64,000 bases of DNA. Origin: Actinomycetota bacterium (GTDB lineage: Bacteria > Actinomycetota > Geothermincolia > Geothermincolales > RBG-13-55-18). The DNA lies in the NCBI GenBank assembly GCA_030019255.1, contig JASEFK010000005.1, positions 190,384 to 254,383 of the forward strand, in the 5' to 3' direction. Positions 45,976 through 55,048 of the stretch are shown piece by piece (the stretch's first letter is position 1; the number at the start of each line of letters is the position of its first letter). The notes under the pieces were generated by a model that saw only the letters and a program-made list of their open reading frames with translations, was not told the DNA's origin and did not search any database. A program made the position numbers and the translations under genes.

Positions 45976-48432
45976 ATGAAGTTCAGATCATGCAGAAAGG
46001 AAAGGCTCACGGCTGCCCTCCTGCTGGCCCTCCCCCTCCTTTTCATACTGGGCCCGGTCGCTTCCGTAGGTTCCGGAACGCTGGTCCCGGGCGGCTGGGA
46101 GAGGCTGGCTTCGCGGGGACTGGATTTCCAGGCCGATACCTCGGCCGGTGTCATGGCCCAGTATGCTGGTAAAATATACCTGGGAACCAACAATTCCAAC
46201 GGTTGCCGGGTGTGGTCGTATGACGGCCTGACCTGGTACCAGGAGGTGGGGGGGGACGAGCCGGGCACCCCCACCGGTCCGGGGTTCGGCCTGGCCTCGA
46301 ACACCAACGTCTCGGCCATGGCGGTATTCGAATCCCGGCTTTACGTCTCCGTGCGCAACGCGACGCAGGGATGCAGCATCTGGTCGTTCGACGGCGAATC
46401 CTGGGCCCAGGTGGTGGGACAGGGCGCGCCGGGCACCCCCACCGCTCCCGGCTTCGGGGAGGCGGCGAACATCGATGTGCCGGCCATGGCCGTCTTCGGC
46501 GGCCGGCTCTACGTGGGGACCTATAACGAAGGGGGATGCCAGGTCTGGCAGTATGACGGCAAGGCCTGGTTGAGGGTGGCCGGCGGCGGTTTCGGCGACC
46601 CCCGAAACTATGGGGCCACCTCCATGGCCGTATATTACGGCCGGCTCTACGTGGGCACCTACAACAACGACTACTCCTCCGGGTGCCAGGTCTGGTCCTA
46701 CGACGGCCGCTCCTGGACCCAAGTGGTGGGACAGGGCGCGCCGGGCACCCCCACAGCTCCAGGCTTCGGAAACCCGAACAACCGCAAGGCCTCCTCCATG
46801 ACCGTCTACGACGCCGGCCTTTACGTGGGGACCTATGATTCCTCGGGAGGCAACGGCTGCGAGGTCTGGTCCTACGACGGGGCCAACTGGACCAGGGTGG
46901 CGGATGCCGGTTTCGGGGACGCCGGAAACCTGGGCGCGGTATCCATGGCCGCCGGCGGCGTGGACCTCTACGTGGGGACTTACAACGACGCCTCGGGATG
47001 CCAGGTCTGGCGCTTCGACGGTGCGAACTGGGGCCGGGAAGCGGTGAACGGATTCGGGTATCCGGACAACACCTCCGCGGCCTCCCTGCTTTTGCGCGGG
47101 GAGGAGCTACTGGCCGGGACCCAGAATCTTGAGGGGTTCGAGGTCTGGAGTACCCGCGCCGTCCAGGTCCTCTATTTCGCCGAGGGTTATACCGGGGAGA
47201 ATTTCGATGAATACCTGTGCCTGGGCAACCCACACGCCGTTCCCGTGCGCACCGCGGTGACCTACCTTTTCCCGGACGGCACCAGCCTTTCCCGGAAGGT
47301 GCTGGTCCCCGCCGAATCGCGCATGACCATTCACGTCAACCTGGACGTGGGATCGGACCGTGAGGTGTCCGTCAAGCTGGAATCAGACGGAGACATCACG
47401 GCCGAAAGGCCCATGTATTTCACCTACGGGGGGAAGTGGTCGGGAGGCCATATAACCATGGGGATGGAGGAGACCTCCACCGCGTGGTATTTCGCCGAGG
47501 GCTATACGGGGGAGGGCTTCGAGGAGTGGATATGCGTCCTCAACCCCCTGGAGAACGATGCCGTGATTTCCTTTTATTTCCAGACCCAGGAAGCGGGGGT
47601 GGTGGAGAAGGTGGGATACAAGGTCCCGGCGGGTTCCAGGCGCAGCTTCTTCGTCAACGACATACTCGGACCCGGGTACCAGCATTCCCTGAAGCTCGTC
47701 TCCGATTCCCCGGTGGTGGCAGAACGTCCCATGTATTTCGACTACCTGGGGACAGGAGAGCATCATTGGCAGGGAGGGCACTGTGTCAGAGGAGCCACCT
47801 CCCTTTCGCAGGGCTATTATTTCGCCGAGGGGACCACGCGCCAGGGTTTCGAGGAGTGGTTGACCATCCAGAACCCCAACCCCTTCAACATCCTGGTTTA
47901 CGCTTCCTTCCAACCGGGCCCGGAACAGGGAACGGTGGTGGAGAGGTCCTACATAGTGCGCGCCGGTAAACGTTACACCGTCTACGTCCCCGGGGAGGTG
48001 GGCAGGGACAAGGACGTGTCCGTGGTCCTGGTGTCCACGGCCTATTTCCTGGCCGAGCGGCCCATATACTTCAACTACGCGGGCTGGTCGGGCGGGGACT
48101 GCGTGATGGGTTCCACCGCGGCGGGGAGGGACTGGTTCCTGGCCGAAGGCTACACCGGACCGGGCTTCCACACCTGGTTATGCCTGCAGAATCCGGGAAG
48201 CGAAGACGCCCAGGTGGCGGTGTATTACTTTACCCAGGAGGTGGGGGCCCTGCCTCCGCGAACCTTCGTCCTGCCTCCCAGGACCCGGCAGACTATTTTC
48301 GTGAACCACGACGCAGGGGAAGGATACCAGCTGTCCATGAGGGTCCGGTCGGATTCCCCCATCGTGGTGGAGCGGCCCGTATATTTCGATTACGGTGGAG
48401 TGCGGGGAGGCCACAGCCTTCCGGGGAGGTGA
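45976..48432 (+). CDS. Secreted beta-propeller/AEGYTG-repeat surface protein
   Basis: 818 residues. A signal peptide precedes ~390 residues made of seven repeats of ~48-58 residues containing SMAVYYGRLYVGTYN and GCQVWSYDG, a likely seven-bladed propeller. Four ~95-residue modules follow, each with YFAEGYTG.GFEEWLCLQNP, a middle Lys/Arg-rich strand, and ERPMYFDY then SGGH. Blade 2 and blade 4 share nearly identical DNA (46415-46455 and 46725-46765), implying recent duplication or gene conversion. The AEGYTG module recurs in secreted proteins of deep anaerobic Actinobacteriota as I recall. No wall-anchor motif was found. ATG at MKFRSC with GGGAGTGAGT before. Confidence 0.78.
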   Translation: MKFRSCRKERLTAALLLALPLLFILGPVASVGSGTLVPGGWERLASRGLDFQADTSAGVMAQYAGKIYLGTNNSNGCRVWSYDGLTWYQEVGGDEPGTPTGPGFGLASNTNVSAMAVFESRLYVSVRNATQGCSIWSFDGESWAQVVGQGAPGTPTAPGFGEAANIDVPAMAVFGGRLYVGTYNEGGCQVWQYDGKAWLRVAGGGFGDPRNYGATSMAVYYGRLYVGTYNNDYSSGCQVWSYDGRSWTQVVGQGAPGTPTAPGFGNPNNRKASSMTVYDAGLYVGTYDSSGGNGCEVWSYDGANWTRVADAGFGDAGNLGAVSMAAGGVDLYVGTYNDASGCQVWRFDGANWGREAVNGFGYPDNTSAASLLLRGEELLAGTQNLEGFEVWSTRAVQVLYFAEGYTGENFDEYLCLGNPHAVPVRTAVTYLFPDGTSLSRKVLVPAESRMTIHVNLDVGSDREVSVKLESDGDITAERPMYFTYGGKWSGGHITMGMEETSTAWYFAEGYTGEGFEEWICVLNPLENDAVISFYFQTQEAGVVEKVGYKVPAGSRRSFFVNDILGPGYQHSLKLVSDSPVVAERPMYFDYLGTGEHHWQGGHCVRGATSLSQGYYFAEGTTRQGFEEWLTIQNPNPFNILVYASFQPGPEQGTVVERSYIVRAGKRYTVYVPGEVGRDKDVSVVLVSTAYFLAERPIYFNYAGWSGGDCVMGSTAAGRDWFLAEGYTGPGFHTWLCLQNPGSEDAQVAVYYFTQEVGALPPRTFVLPPRTRQTIFVNHDAGEGYQLSMRVRSDSPIVVERPVYFDYGGVRGGHSLPGR

Positions 48433-48620
48433 CGACGGGTAGCGCAAACTCCCGGCCAACGCACAGGAGGCCGAAGCCGACCTTCACACCTTCGCGGTCC
48501 CCTAAGTACCTTGAGCTCTCCGCCGGTTCGGAAGGAAGTGAACCTGTACCTTCTCGAGAACCCGACATGGAGAGGGCGCCGGCCCGACGCCCTCTTATCT
48601 CCTTTTCGACTGCCGCCCTC

Positions 48621-48890
48621 TTACCAGTTGTATCCGGACCTGCGCTCCGGCTTGGGACGGGCCTCGTTGACCCGGAGTACCCGTCCCTCGAATTCCTTGT
48701 TGTCCAGGCCGGCTATGGCCGCCCTGGCCTCCTCGTCGTTGGGCATCTCCACGAAACCGAACCCGCGGGAGCGTCCCGTCTGGCGGTCGATGATGATGCT
48801 CACCGTGTCCACCACTCCGTACGCTTCGAAGAGGTTCCGAAGGGAATCCTCAGTCGAACCGTAGCTCAGGTTTCCGACGTAGATGTTCAC
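48621..48890 (-). CDS. RRM-type RNA-binding protein
   Basis: 89 residues. A GTG start gives MNIYVGNLSY, the RNP2 motif; SRGFGFVEM is RNP1 and VVDTVSIIIDRQTGRS the intervening strand. Single RRM proteins of this kind bind RNA and are found in several bacterial phyla, often as cold-responsive proteins. A long in-frame extension upstream exists on paper but has no homology. AGGAG precedes the GTG. It is convergent with the surface protein gene. Confidence 0.88.
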   Translation of the reverse strand: MNIYVGNLSYGSTEDSLRNLFEAYGVVDTVSIIIDRQTGRSRGFGFVEMPNDEEARAAIAGLDNKEFEGRVLRVNEARPKPERRSGYNW

Positions 48891-49075
48891 CGTCTCCTCA
48901 CAACTCCTTTCTCCGCCTTCCCCGCACCGGCCATAAAAAAATCGCGGGGAAGATGCCCCCTCCAGCAGGCATCGCCCATATTTTAATGAAAAGTGGGATA
49001 TAAAGCAAAGGTATGTAAAGAAAGGTCTGTTGCATGTGGAGAAAGGAGTCCGGAGAGGCGGGCAGACCCGGACAA

Positions 49076-49257
49076 CGTCATTGCGAGGAGGCGCGATAGC
49101 GCCGACGAAGCAATCCCATAGGGGAATCCGGAGGAGATCGCTTCGCCGCTCCGCTCCTCGCGATGACGTTGTTAGACCGGAGGAGATCGCTTCGCTTACG
49201 CTCGTGATGACAATGAAAGAAGCATCGCGATGACAATAAAAGTGCTCGCGATGACAT
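49076..49257. mobile_element. Decayed inverted-repeat (MITE-like) element
   Basis: Left arm CGTCATTGCGAGGAG (49076-49090) pairs with right arm CTCCTCGCGATGACG (49154-49168), with GACGAAGCAATCCC and GATCGCTTCGCCGC inside. Degraded extra copies of the right arm (CGCTCGTGATGAC, CATCGCGATGACA, GCTCGCGATGACA) follow to 49257. Such TCATTGCGAGGAGCGAAGCGACGAAGCAATC elements are common noncoding repeats in other bacteria. No transposase is nearby. Confidence 0.75.
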
Positions 49258-49441
49258 TTCACTCGAGCGAGGTCGCCTCGCTGTACCCTCCCGATGTTGA
49301 AACCGGTGGCGCTTGCGGTGAAAGTGAGTCGCGACAACCTCGCCCATTCTTGTCTTGTCTATATGGAAGTAAATCCATCCGCCCAGCAAGGCGGACAGTT
49401 ATTTCTGCGCCTGGGGTAAGACTTAGGCGAGGAACCACACC
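49258..49441. other. Gene-free region after the MITE-like element
   Basis: No gene or structure is supported between the repeat element and the small protein gene. Confidence 0.4.
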
Positions 49442-49666
49442 TTACCGGAAATCGCCGAGCTTCTTATGAAAATCCACCGGACGTTCAAGTTTCTCCACCG
49501 GCTTGCTGGTATCGTGGAAACAGCTCCCCGGCTTTTCGCTCTCCTTTACCTTGGAATATATTACCTCCTTCAGGAAGGCGAGAGCCGCGTCACGATCGTT
49601 GTCCATGACGATGCGCTCCAGCTCCATGCGCTCCCTCTCGCCGAAGGAAATTCCCCAGGTCCTCAC
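49442..49666 (-). CDS. Small protein of unknown function
   Basis: 74 residues, supported by a strong GGAGGTAGGA ribosome site at a good distance from a GTG. It has an acidic-basic amphipathic pattern MELERIVMDNDRDAALAFLK, then PGSCFHDTSKP with one Cys-His. There is no signal peptide or membrane segment. I do not recognise a family with certainty; it looks like a short conserved cytoplasmic protein of about 60-75 residues. Confidence 0.65.
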   Translation of the reverse strand: MRTWGISFGERERMELERIVMDNDRDAALAFLKEVIYSKVKESEKPGSCFHDTSKPVEKLERPVDFHKKLGDFR

Positions 49667-50125
49667 GGTCTCCTACCTCCAAGTCGCATCCGCCCGTGCT
49701 TTCGTCCCGCTCCCTTAGCCTCCTCTGCGTTAACACTGTTCCTTATCCTCTTCCTCCGTTAACACCTGCAAATAATCATATATCCCGCATCAGGATTTTT
49801 TCCATGATCTCGGTTCCGCCTCCGCGTTCGGATATGACCCCCGGCTTCGGAAAAGCCGCCGGTTGTCCTCATCGGTCCCCCGGGATGGCCACGGGTTGGA
49901 AGCCCACACGGTGCTTGTCCTCCGCCCGTACTTCGAGTTCCCCATCCCCAAAGGCTCCCCTCCACGTTTTTGGCTCGTCCGATTCAAGAGAAAGGTTAAT
50001 GAGTTTTATGTACCTGCCCCCAGAGGCCCCGCTGCACTGTGTTACCTTGCGGGCGAGGTCTCCACGGACCCTCCCTGGTGAGCGACTGGGAAGGCCATCG
50101 CTTCCTTTCCTCCATTCCGCGCCTC
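49667..50125. other. Gene-free region
   Basis: About 460 bases with no supported gene or distinct structure, between the small protein gene and the end of the DapA-like gene. Confidence 0.4.
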
Positions 50126-51016
50126 TCAGATCATCCCCTTGGAGGCCAGGAAGTCGCGCACCATCGCCGCCTGTTCCGGGGTCAGCTGGGGGAGGGGGCT
50201 CTTGACCGTCGGGTTTATGGGATGCCCCATCAAGCGCAGGGCCTCCTTCTGCATGGCATGAGGGGTGGGAGAGGAGGCCAGGAGCGGCGCGTAAGTATAG
50301 ACCTCGTTCTGAAGGACCTCCGCCTTTTCGTGGTCCCCGCTCTGGCAGGCCTCGTAGAGGTCCAGGACCAGGCGGGGGACGAAGTTGGGCAGCGGACATA
50401 TAGCCCCGCACGCACCCCTTTCCATGGTGGCCATGAGGTTGAAGGACATGCCGGTGAAGACGCAGAAGTCCTCGCCCGCCGCCTTCACGAGCTCGCCCAC
50501 CTCCTCCACGTCGAAGATGGTCTCCTTGGCCCCCACCACGGAGGGAATCTCGGCGGCGATGCGGGCGATGGACTGCGGCGAGAGGGCCAGTCCGGTATGG
50601 GTTGGGAAATTATAGTAGAGGATGGGCAAGCGTGTGCCCTCGGCCAGTCGGCGGTAGAAATCGAGCACCTCCTCCTCGTCCAGGGGATAAAAGCGGTGCA
50701 GGGCCACCAGGAGCCCGTCCGCTCCCGAGCCCTCGGCGTACCGTGCCATGTCCAGCGCCGGATCCACTCCCCTGGAGTTTATGCCCACGATGACCGGCAC
50801 GCGGCCCGCGCAGGCCTCTACCACCGCGTCCACGGCGTTCTTTCTATTGCGGTGGTCAATGTAGGGGCATTCCCCGTTGCTTCCCAGGACCACCAGCCCG
50901 TGCACCCCGGACTTCACCAGGTATTCGGTCATGTGGCGCATGGCGCGGAAGTCGATCTCCCCATGATCGTCGAAGGCGGTGAGCATCACCGTGAAAATGC
51001 CCTCAAACCTTTTCAA
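50126..51016 (-). CDS. DapA/NAL family aldolase
   Basis: 296 residues, the usual length when started at TTG (51016), which has AGGAGG six bases before it; a 60-residue in-frame extension is low-complexity. FEGIFTVMLTAFDDHGEID, the GSNGECPYI loop (GTTGE in DapA), YYNFPTHTGLALS (Tyr) and SVVGAKET (Schiff-base Lys) define the pyruvate-dependent dihydrodipicolinate synthase superfamily. The specific reaction cannot be assigned (dipicolinate, N-acetylneuraminate or keto-sugar-acid chemistry). It is divergent from the GH13 enzyme. Confidence 0.85.
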   Translation of the reverse strand: MKRFEGIFTVMLTAFDDHGEIDFRAMRHMTEYLVKSGVHGLVVLGSNGECPYIDHRNRKNAVDAVVEACAGRVPVIVGINSRGVDPALDMARYAEGSGADGLLVALHRFYPLDEEEVLDFYRRLAEGTRLPILYYNFPTHTGLALSPQSIARIAAEIPSVVGAKETIFDVEEVGELVKAAGEDFCVFTGMSFNLMATMERGACGAICPLPNFVPRLVLDLYEACQSGDHEKAEVLQNEVYTYAPLLASSPTPHAMQKEALRLMGHPINPTVKSPLPQLTPEQAAMVRDFLASKGMI

Positions 51017-51200
51017 CTCGCACCTCCTTCCCGCGTCCTGCCCTACTTTCATAAAAGTATGGAAAGGGGGCAACAACCTCTTCCCGCCCCCTTCGACCCG
51101 CACCCCCCTGCCGCCTCCCGCCCTTCTTTTCCGTCCGCGACGAGAAAGGGATGAAATCGGAATCCCATCCTTCCCCATCATGGCTTCTTTTTCCACCCTT

Positions 51201-51226
51201 CATCAGGAATGATATCATTTCTGATG
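51201..51226. promoter_or_regulatory. 26-base palindrome between divergent genes
   Basis: Arms CATCAG and CTGATG enclose AATGATATCATT with one mismatched pair, an almost perfect dyad. It lies between the DapA-like (minus) and GH13 (plus) genes, 36 bases before the GH13 start. The size and symmetry suit a sugar-responsive repressor operator, though no regulator gene adjoins it. Confidence 0.6.
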
Positions 51227-51261
51227 AAGCTCGCGACCGGTCAGGGAGGCGGAGGGTAAGC

Positions 51262-52896
51262 ATGGAAGACATTCCCTGGTGGAAAAGGGCGGTCATCTAC
51301 CAGGTGGCAGTCCCCAGCTTCAGGGACTCCGACGGCGACGGATACGGAGACCTCCGGGGGCTCCTGGAGAAGCTGGATTATCTCAACGACGGTACTCTGC
51401 GTTCGCTGGGAGTGGATGCGGTGTGGCTTACCCCCATTTTCGACTCTCCCTGGGCGGATTTCGGTTACGACGTGCGGGATTATTACACCATCCATCCCCG
51501 CTTGGGTGACCTGGATCTCTTCCGGGAACTCCTGGAGCAATGCCACCGCCGTGGGATTAAGGTCATCCTGGACATGGTGCTCAACCACACCTCGGAGGAG
51601 CATCCCTGGTTCGTGGAATCTCGTTCCTCCAGGGACAACCCGAAGCGGGACTGGTACATATGGCGTGACGGGCGGGCGCCGGGAAAGCCGCCCAACCGCT
51701 GGCGGGCGGTGGTGGAGGGCAGCGCCTGGGAATGGGACGAAAGGACGGGTCAATATTACTACCACGCCTTCCTGTCTCAGCAGCCGGACCTCAACTGGCG
51801 AAACCCCGAGGTGAAGGAGGAGATGTTCCGGGTATGCCGCTACTGGCTGGACCGCGGGGTGGACGGTTTCCGCCTGGACCTCATCAACTTCCTCTTCGAG
51901 GACGAGCTCCTGCGCGACAATCCCCGCAAGCTCGGCCTGCGCCCCTATGACTGGCAGGTGCACCTCTACGACCGCTCCCGGCCGGAGAGCCTGGAGGTGG
52001 TGCGGGAGCTGAGGCGCATGCTTGACGGCTATCCCGAACGCATGATGATGGGGGAGGTGTATACCGACCGACCGGAAGACGCGGTGGCCCTACTAGGGGA
52101 TGGCTCGGATGCCCTGCACCTGTCCTTCTACCTGGACTTCGCCATGAGGAGGTGGAGGGCGGGAGGTTTCCAGGACTCCGTTCTCTGGCTGGAGCGGCAT
52201 GTCCCGCCCGGTGCCTGGCCCTGCTATTACCTATCCAACCATGACCTGGTGCGGCACTACACCAGGCTGGGAAGAGGGGGAGACGCCGAGGCGCGGGCCA
52301 GGGTGGCCGCGGCCATGCTCCTCACTCTGCGCGGTACCCCCATCCTTTATTACGGCGAGGAGATAGGCATGCCTCAGAGCCGCATCCCCCGCCCGTATAT
52401 CAGGGATCCCATTGGGAAGAAGTTCTGGCCCCTTCCCGTGGGTAGGGACGGGGCGCGCACACCCATGCATTGGAGCGGGAGCAGGAACGCGGGCTTTACG
52501 GACGGGGAACCCTGGCTTCCCCTCCACCCCTCTTTCAAATGGAAAAACGTGGAATCCCAGGATGGGGACCCCGCTTCCCTCCTCAACTGGTACCGCCGGC
52601 TGATCCGGCTCCGCCGCGAGAATCTTGCCCTCACCGCCGGCGGTTTTATTCCCATCCGCAACGTTCCCGGAACGGTTTTCGCCTACCTGCGCGAACGCGG
52701 GGATCGAGCGGTCGCCGTGTTCCTCAACTTCTCTTCCCGTTCCCTCGCCTTTCGGGTGCCCGGGGAGGTATCCTCGCGCGGGACCGCCTGGAGGGCGCTC
52801 CTATCCACCCACCGGGAGGAGGGAGAACCGCTCCGGCCCGCCGGCCGCCTGGAACTGGCGGGGTACGAGGCGTTGCTGGCCCTCCCGGATTCCTGA
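51262..52896 (+). CDS. GH13 alpha-glucosidase-type enzyme
   Basis: 544 residues. The catalytic triad is D206 (GFRLDLINF), E265 (MMGEVY) and D328 (LSNHDLV), in a barrel that starts at WWKRAVIYQVAVPSFRD. The C-terminal ~90 residues form the usual beta-sandwich. The overall match is to oligo-1,6-glucosidase/alpha-glucosidase or trehalose-related GH13 subfamilies. It is probably cytoplasmic (no signal peptide). GGAGGG lies before the ATG at MEDIPWW; an in-frame extension of 37 residues is unlikely. Confidence 0.88.
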   Translation: MEDIPWWKRAVIYQVAVPSFRDSDGDGYGDLRGLLEKLDYLNDGTLRSLGVDAVWLTPIFDSPWADFGYDVRDYYTIHPRLGDLDLFRELLEQCHRRGIKVILDMVLNHTSEEHPWFVESRSSRDNPKRDWYIWRDGRAPGKPPNRWRAVVEGSAWEWDERTGQYYYHAFLSQQPDLNWRNPEVKEEMFRVCRYWLDRGVDGFRLDLINFLFEDELLRDNPRKLGLRPYDWQVHLYDRSRPESLEVVRELRRMLDGYPERMMMGEVYTDRPEDAVALLGDGSDALHLSFYLDFAMRRWRAGGFQDSVLWLERHVPPGAWPCYYLSNHDLVRHYTRLGRGGDAEARARVAAAMLLTLRGTPILYYGEEIGMPQSRIPRPYIRDPIGKKFWPLPVGRDGARTPMHWSGSRNAGFTDGEPWLPLHPSFKWKNVESQDGDPASLLNWYRRLIRLRRENLALTAGGFIPIRNVPGTVFAYLRERGDRAVAVFLNFSSRSLAFRVPGEVSSRGTAWRALLSTHREEGEPLRPAGRLELAGYEALLALPDS

Positions 52897-53201
52897 CCTC
52901 ACCGCGCCTTGAAATCCCGCACCGTATAATAAAGGCAAGCCGGGGTCCGGCCGCTCGACCGGCGAAAAAGCCTGCAGAGGGATGCTCGGTGGAAAAGACG
53001 AAGTTTCGCTTTCGGGCCATGTGCGAGTGCATACAAGAATCTCAAGAGAGGGATGCTCGGCGGGAAAGAAAAAGGTTGTGCCCGCTTTCCTGAGGTTGCT
53101 CCGGCGAGCGGGAATGGCGGCCCGGCCCCCGGGAACCGCGGGGTCCAGCGGAGGGATGGGCCCGGAAGAACCTGAACATGAGACCAAGGTGAGTGCCGCG
53201 C
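52897..53201. other. Gene-free region with a two-copy short repeat and a -10 hexamer
   Basis: A TATAAT at 52925-52930 may be the -10 for the methyltransferase/CDF unit. A 28-base repeat (52976-53003 and 53047-53074) shares AGAGGGATGCTCGG then GAAA-rich sequence. No gene seen. Confidence 0.5.
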
Positions 53202-53867
53202 ATGGAAACCAGTGCTTCCAAGGAGGAGACACGTCGCAGCTACGATCTGTTGAGCCATTTCTACGAGCTCCTGTCCTCTTCCAGCGAGAGGAGGTTCGTG
53301 CGGGAGGCGGTGGACAGGTATCTCATCCCCACCGCGGGAGAGCGCATCCTTGAGGTCGGCTTTGGGGCCGGACATGTCCTTGTGGAGCTGGCAGAGAGGG
53401 TAGGGGACGGCGGGAAGGTATACGGCCTGGACATTTCCGAGGGCATGGTCAGGGTGACCCGCAGGAGGGTACGCCGCCGGGGGCTGGAACGGCGGGTGGA
53501 ACTGGTTAAGGGAGACGCAGCGAAGATGCCTTTCGAGGCGGGGTTTTTCGACGCTGTGTTCATGAGCTTCACCCTGGAGTTGTTCCCGGAACCGGAGATC
53601 CCTACGGTGCTCGGCGAATGTTTCAGGGTCCTCAAGGAGAGAGGACGGCTGTGCCTGGCTTCCATGTACGACAGCCGGGAACGCGGCCCCATGATGCGCC
53701 TCTACCTCTGGTTACACCGCAGGCTTCCCCGTTTCGTAGACTGTCGGCCCATCAGGGCTTCGCAGTACGTGGCCGAGGCCGGCTTCCGGGTGGAGGCGAC
53801 GGAGCTCCTTTCCATCTGCGGCCTGCCGGTGGAGGTCGTGCTGGGCAGAAAAGACACTGGGGCATGA
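53202..53867 (+). CDS. Class I SAM-dependent methyltransferase
   Basis: 221 residues. ILEVGFGAGHVLVELA is motif I, YGLDISEGMV motif II, AAKMPFEAGFFDAVF motif III and ECFRVLKERGRLCL the post motif strand, the UbiE-like pattern. The substrate is unknown. The gene overlaps the CDF transporter by the ATGA at 53864-53867, so the two are coupled, although a metabolic link is not evident. Confidence 0.85.
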   Translation: METSASKEETRRSYDLLSHFYELLSSSSERRFVREAVDRYLIPTAGERILEVGFGAGHVLVELAERVGDGGKVYGLDISEGMVRVTRRRVRRRGLERRVELVKGDAAKMPFEAGFFDAVFMSFTLELFPEPEIPTVLGECFRVLKERGRLCLASMYDSRERGPMMRLYLWLHRRLPRFVDCRPIRASQYVAEAGFRVEATELLSICGLPVEVVLGRKDTGA

Positions 53868-54772
53868 GCATGGGCCATGTGCATGCGGGAGAAGAGGGCG
53901 ATTTCGCGGCCGGAAAGAGGCTCACCCTGGGCCTGGTCCTGAACACCGCCTTCCTCGTCCTGGAGGCGGTCTTCGGGGTCCTCCTGGGAAGCCTGGCCCT
54001 CCTGGGCGACGCGGCCCACAACTTTTCCGATTCCTTCGCCCTCATCCTCTCCCTGGTCGCCGTGCGCATGGCCACCCGTCCGCCGACCTCGAGGAAGACC
54101 TACGGCTATCACCGCATGGGAATCCTGGCCGCATTCATCAATTCGCTGGGCATCACCCTCGTCTGCTTCTACCTCTTTTACGAGGCCCTGAGGCGGCTGG
54201 CGCACCCGGTGGAGGTGGCAGGCGGGGGCATGGTGCTGGTGGCCGCCGCCGGCTTTGTGATCAATGGGGGAGTGGCCCTGCTCCTCCTGCGGGGAAGGGA
54301 GGACCTCAATGTCCGCAGCGCCTTCCTGCACCTGTTCACCGACGCCCTGGTCTCCCTGGGGGTGGTGGTCTCGGGCGCGGTGATCATGGCCACCGGGTGG
54401 ACCTATGCCGATCCCCTGGTGACCATGGTCATCGGCCTGCTCATCCTGGTGAGCGCCTTCCAGATTCTCAGGGAATCCACCCATATCCTCATGGAGTCGG
54501 TTCCCGCGGGAGTGGACTACATGGAGATACTCGAGGATATTCGGGAGCACCCCGGGGTACGTGACGTGCACGACCTCCATATCTGGGAGATAGGTTCGCG
54601 CCAGTACTCCCTCTCCGCCCACGTGGTGGTGGAGGACGTTCCGGTGAGCGAAGCCCAGGAGATCGCCTCCCGCATCAAGGAGATGCTCCTCAACCGTTAC
54701 CATGTGGTCCACTCAACCCTGGAGCTGGAGAGCGAACCCTGCTCCCCCGGCGAAATCTGCTCCTTCGAATAA
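53864..54772 (+). CDS. Cation diffusion facilitator transporter
   Basis: 302 residues with six membrane segments. HNFSD (after LLGDAAH) and HLFTDALVSL form the HxxxD-type zinc sites of helices 2 and 5, and the C-terminal ~85 residues form the cytoplasmic domain (VRDVHDLHIWEIGS). It exports divalent cations such as zinc or iron, using proton exchange. The start ATG overlaps the methyltransferase stop, and a 47-base dispersed repeat begins five bases before its own stop codon. Confidence 0.9.
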   Translation: MSMGHVHAGEEGDFAAGKRLTLGLVLNTAFLVLEAVFGVLLGSLALLGDAAHNFSDSFALILSLVAVRMATRPPTSRKTYGYHRMGILAAFINSLGITLVCFYLFYEALRRLAHPVEVAGGGMVLVAAAGFVINGGVALLLLRGREDLNVRSAFLHLFTDALVSLGVVVSGAVIMATGWTYADPLVTMVIGLLILVSAFQILRESTHILMESVPAGVDYMEILEDIREHPGVRDVHDLHIWEIGSRQYSLSAHVVVEDVPVSEAQEIASRIKEMLLNRYHVVHSTLELESEPCSPGEICSFE

Positions 54773-54811
54773 AGGGGTCAGGTCTTGAATTTTGATACCC
54801 CTGGGGGTATA
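54765..54811 (+). repeat. 47-base dispersed repeat, copy 2, at the CDF stop
   Basis: Matches 29431-29477 at 46 of 47 positions (T instead of G at position 38). It spans the final codons of the CDF gene and the intergenic start, with the ATACCCC/GGGGTAT arms at its 3' end. Confidence 0.75.
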
Positions 54812-55048
54812 TGGGGGATGAAGGTCGCCGGGCAACGGTCTCGCTCGCCTCCGCGAAACGCCACTATGAAGGAGAAGCCGAAGGGAGGAGGACTCGCTGC
54901 GACCGACCCGGTCGGCCACGGGGATAAGTTGTAGGAAAAGAGAATAACTCTTAGAGTTTTTGGTGACGGCGTGACCACAAACTTTTCCGCTCATCGTGCC
55001 AGGAGCTGGAAAGGGAAAGGGACCGACCCCGAGATTTTGTTGGGGGTG

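Noticed and set aside
48891..49337. Long N-terminal extension of the RRM protein
   Set aside because: It reads through the MITE-like element and has no homology; the GTG at 48890 gives a standard RRM.
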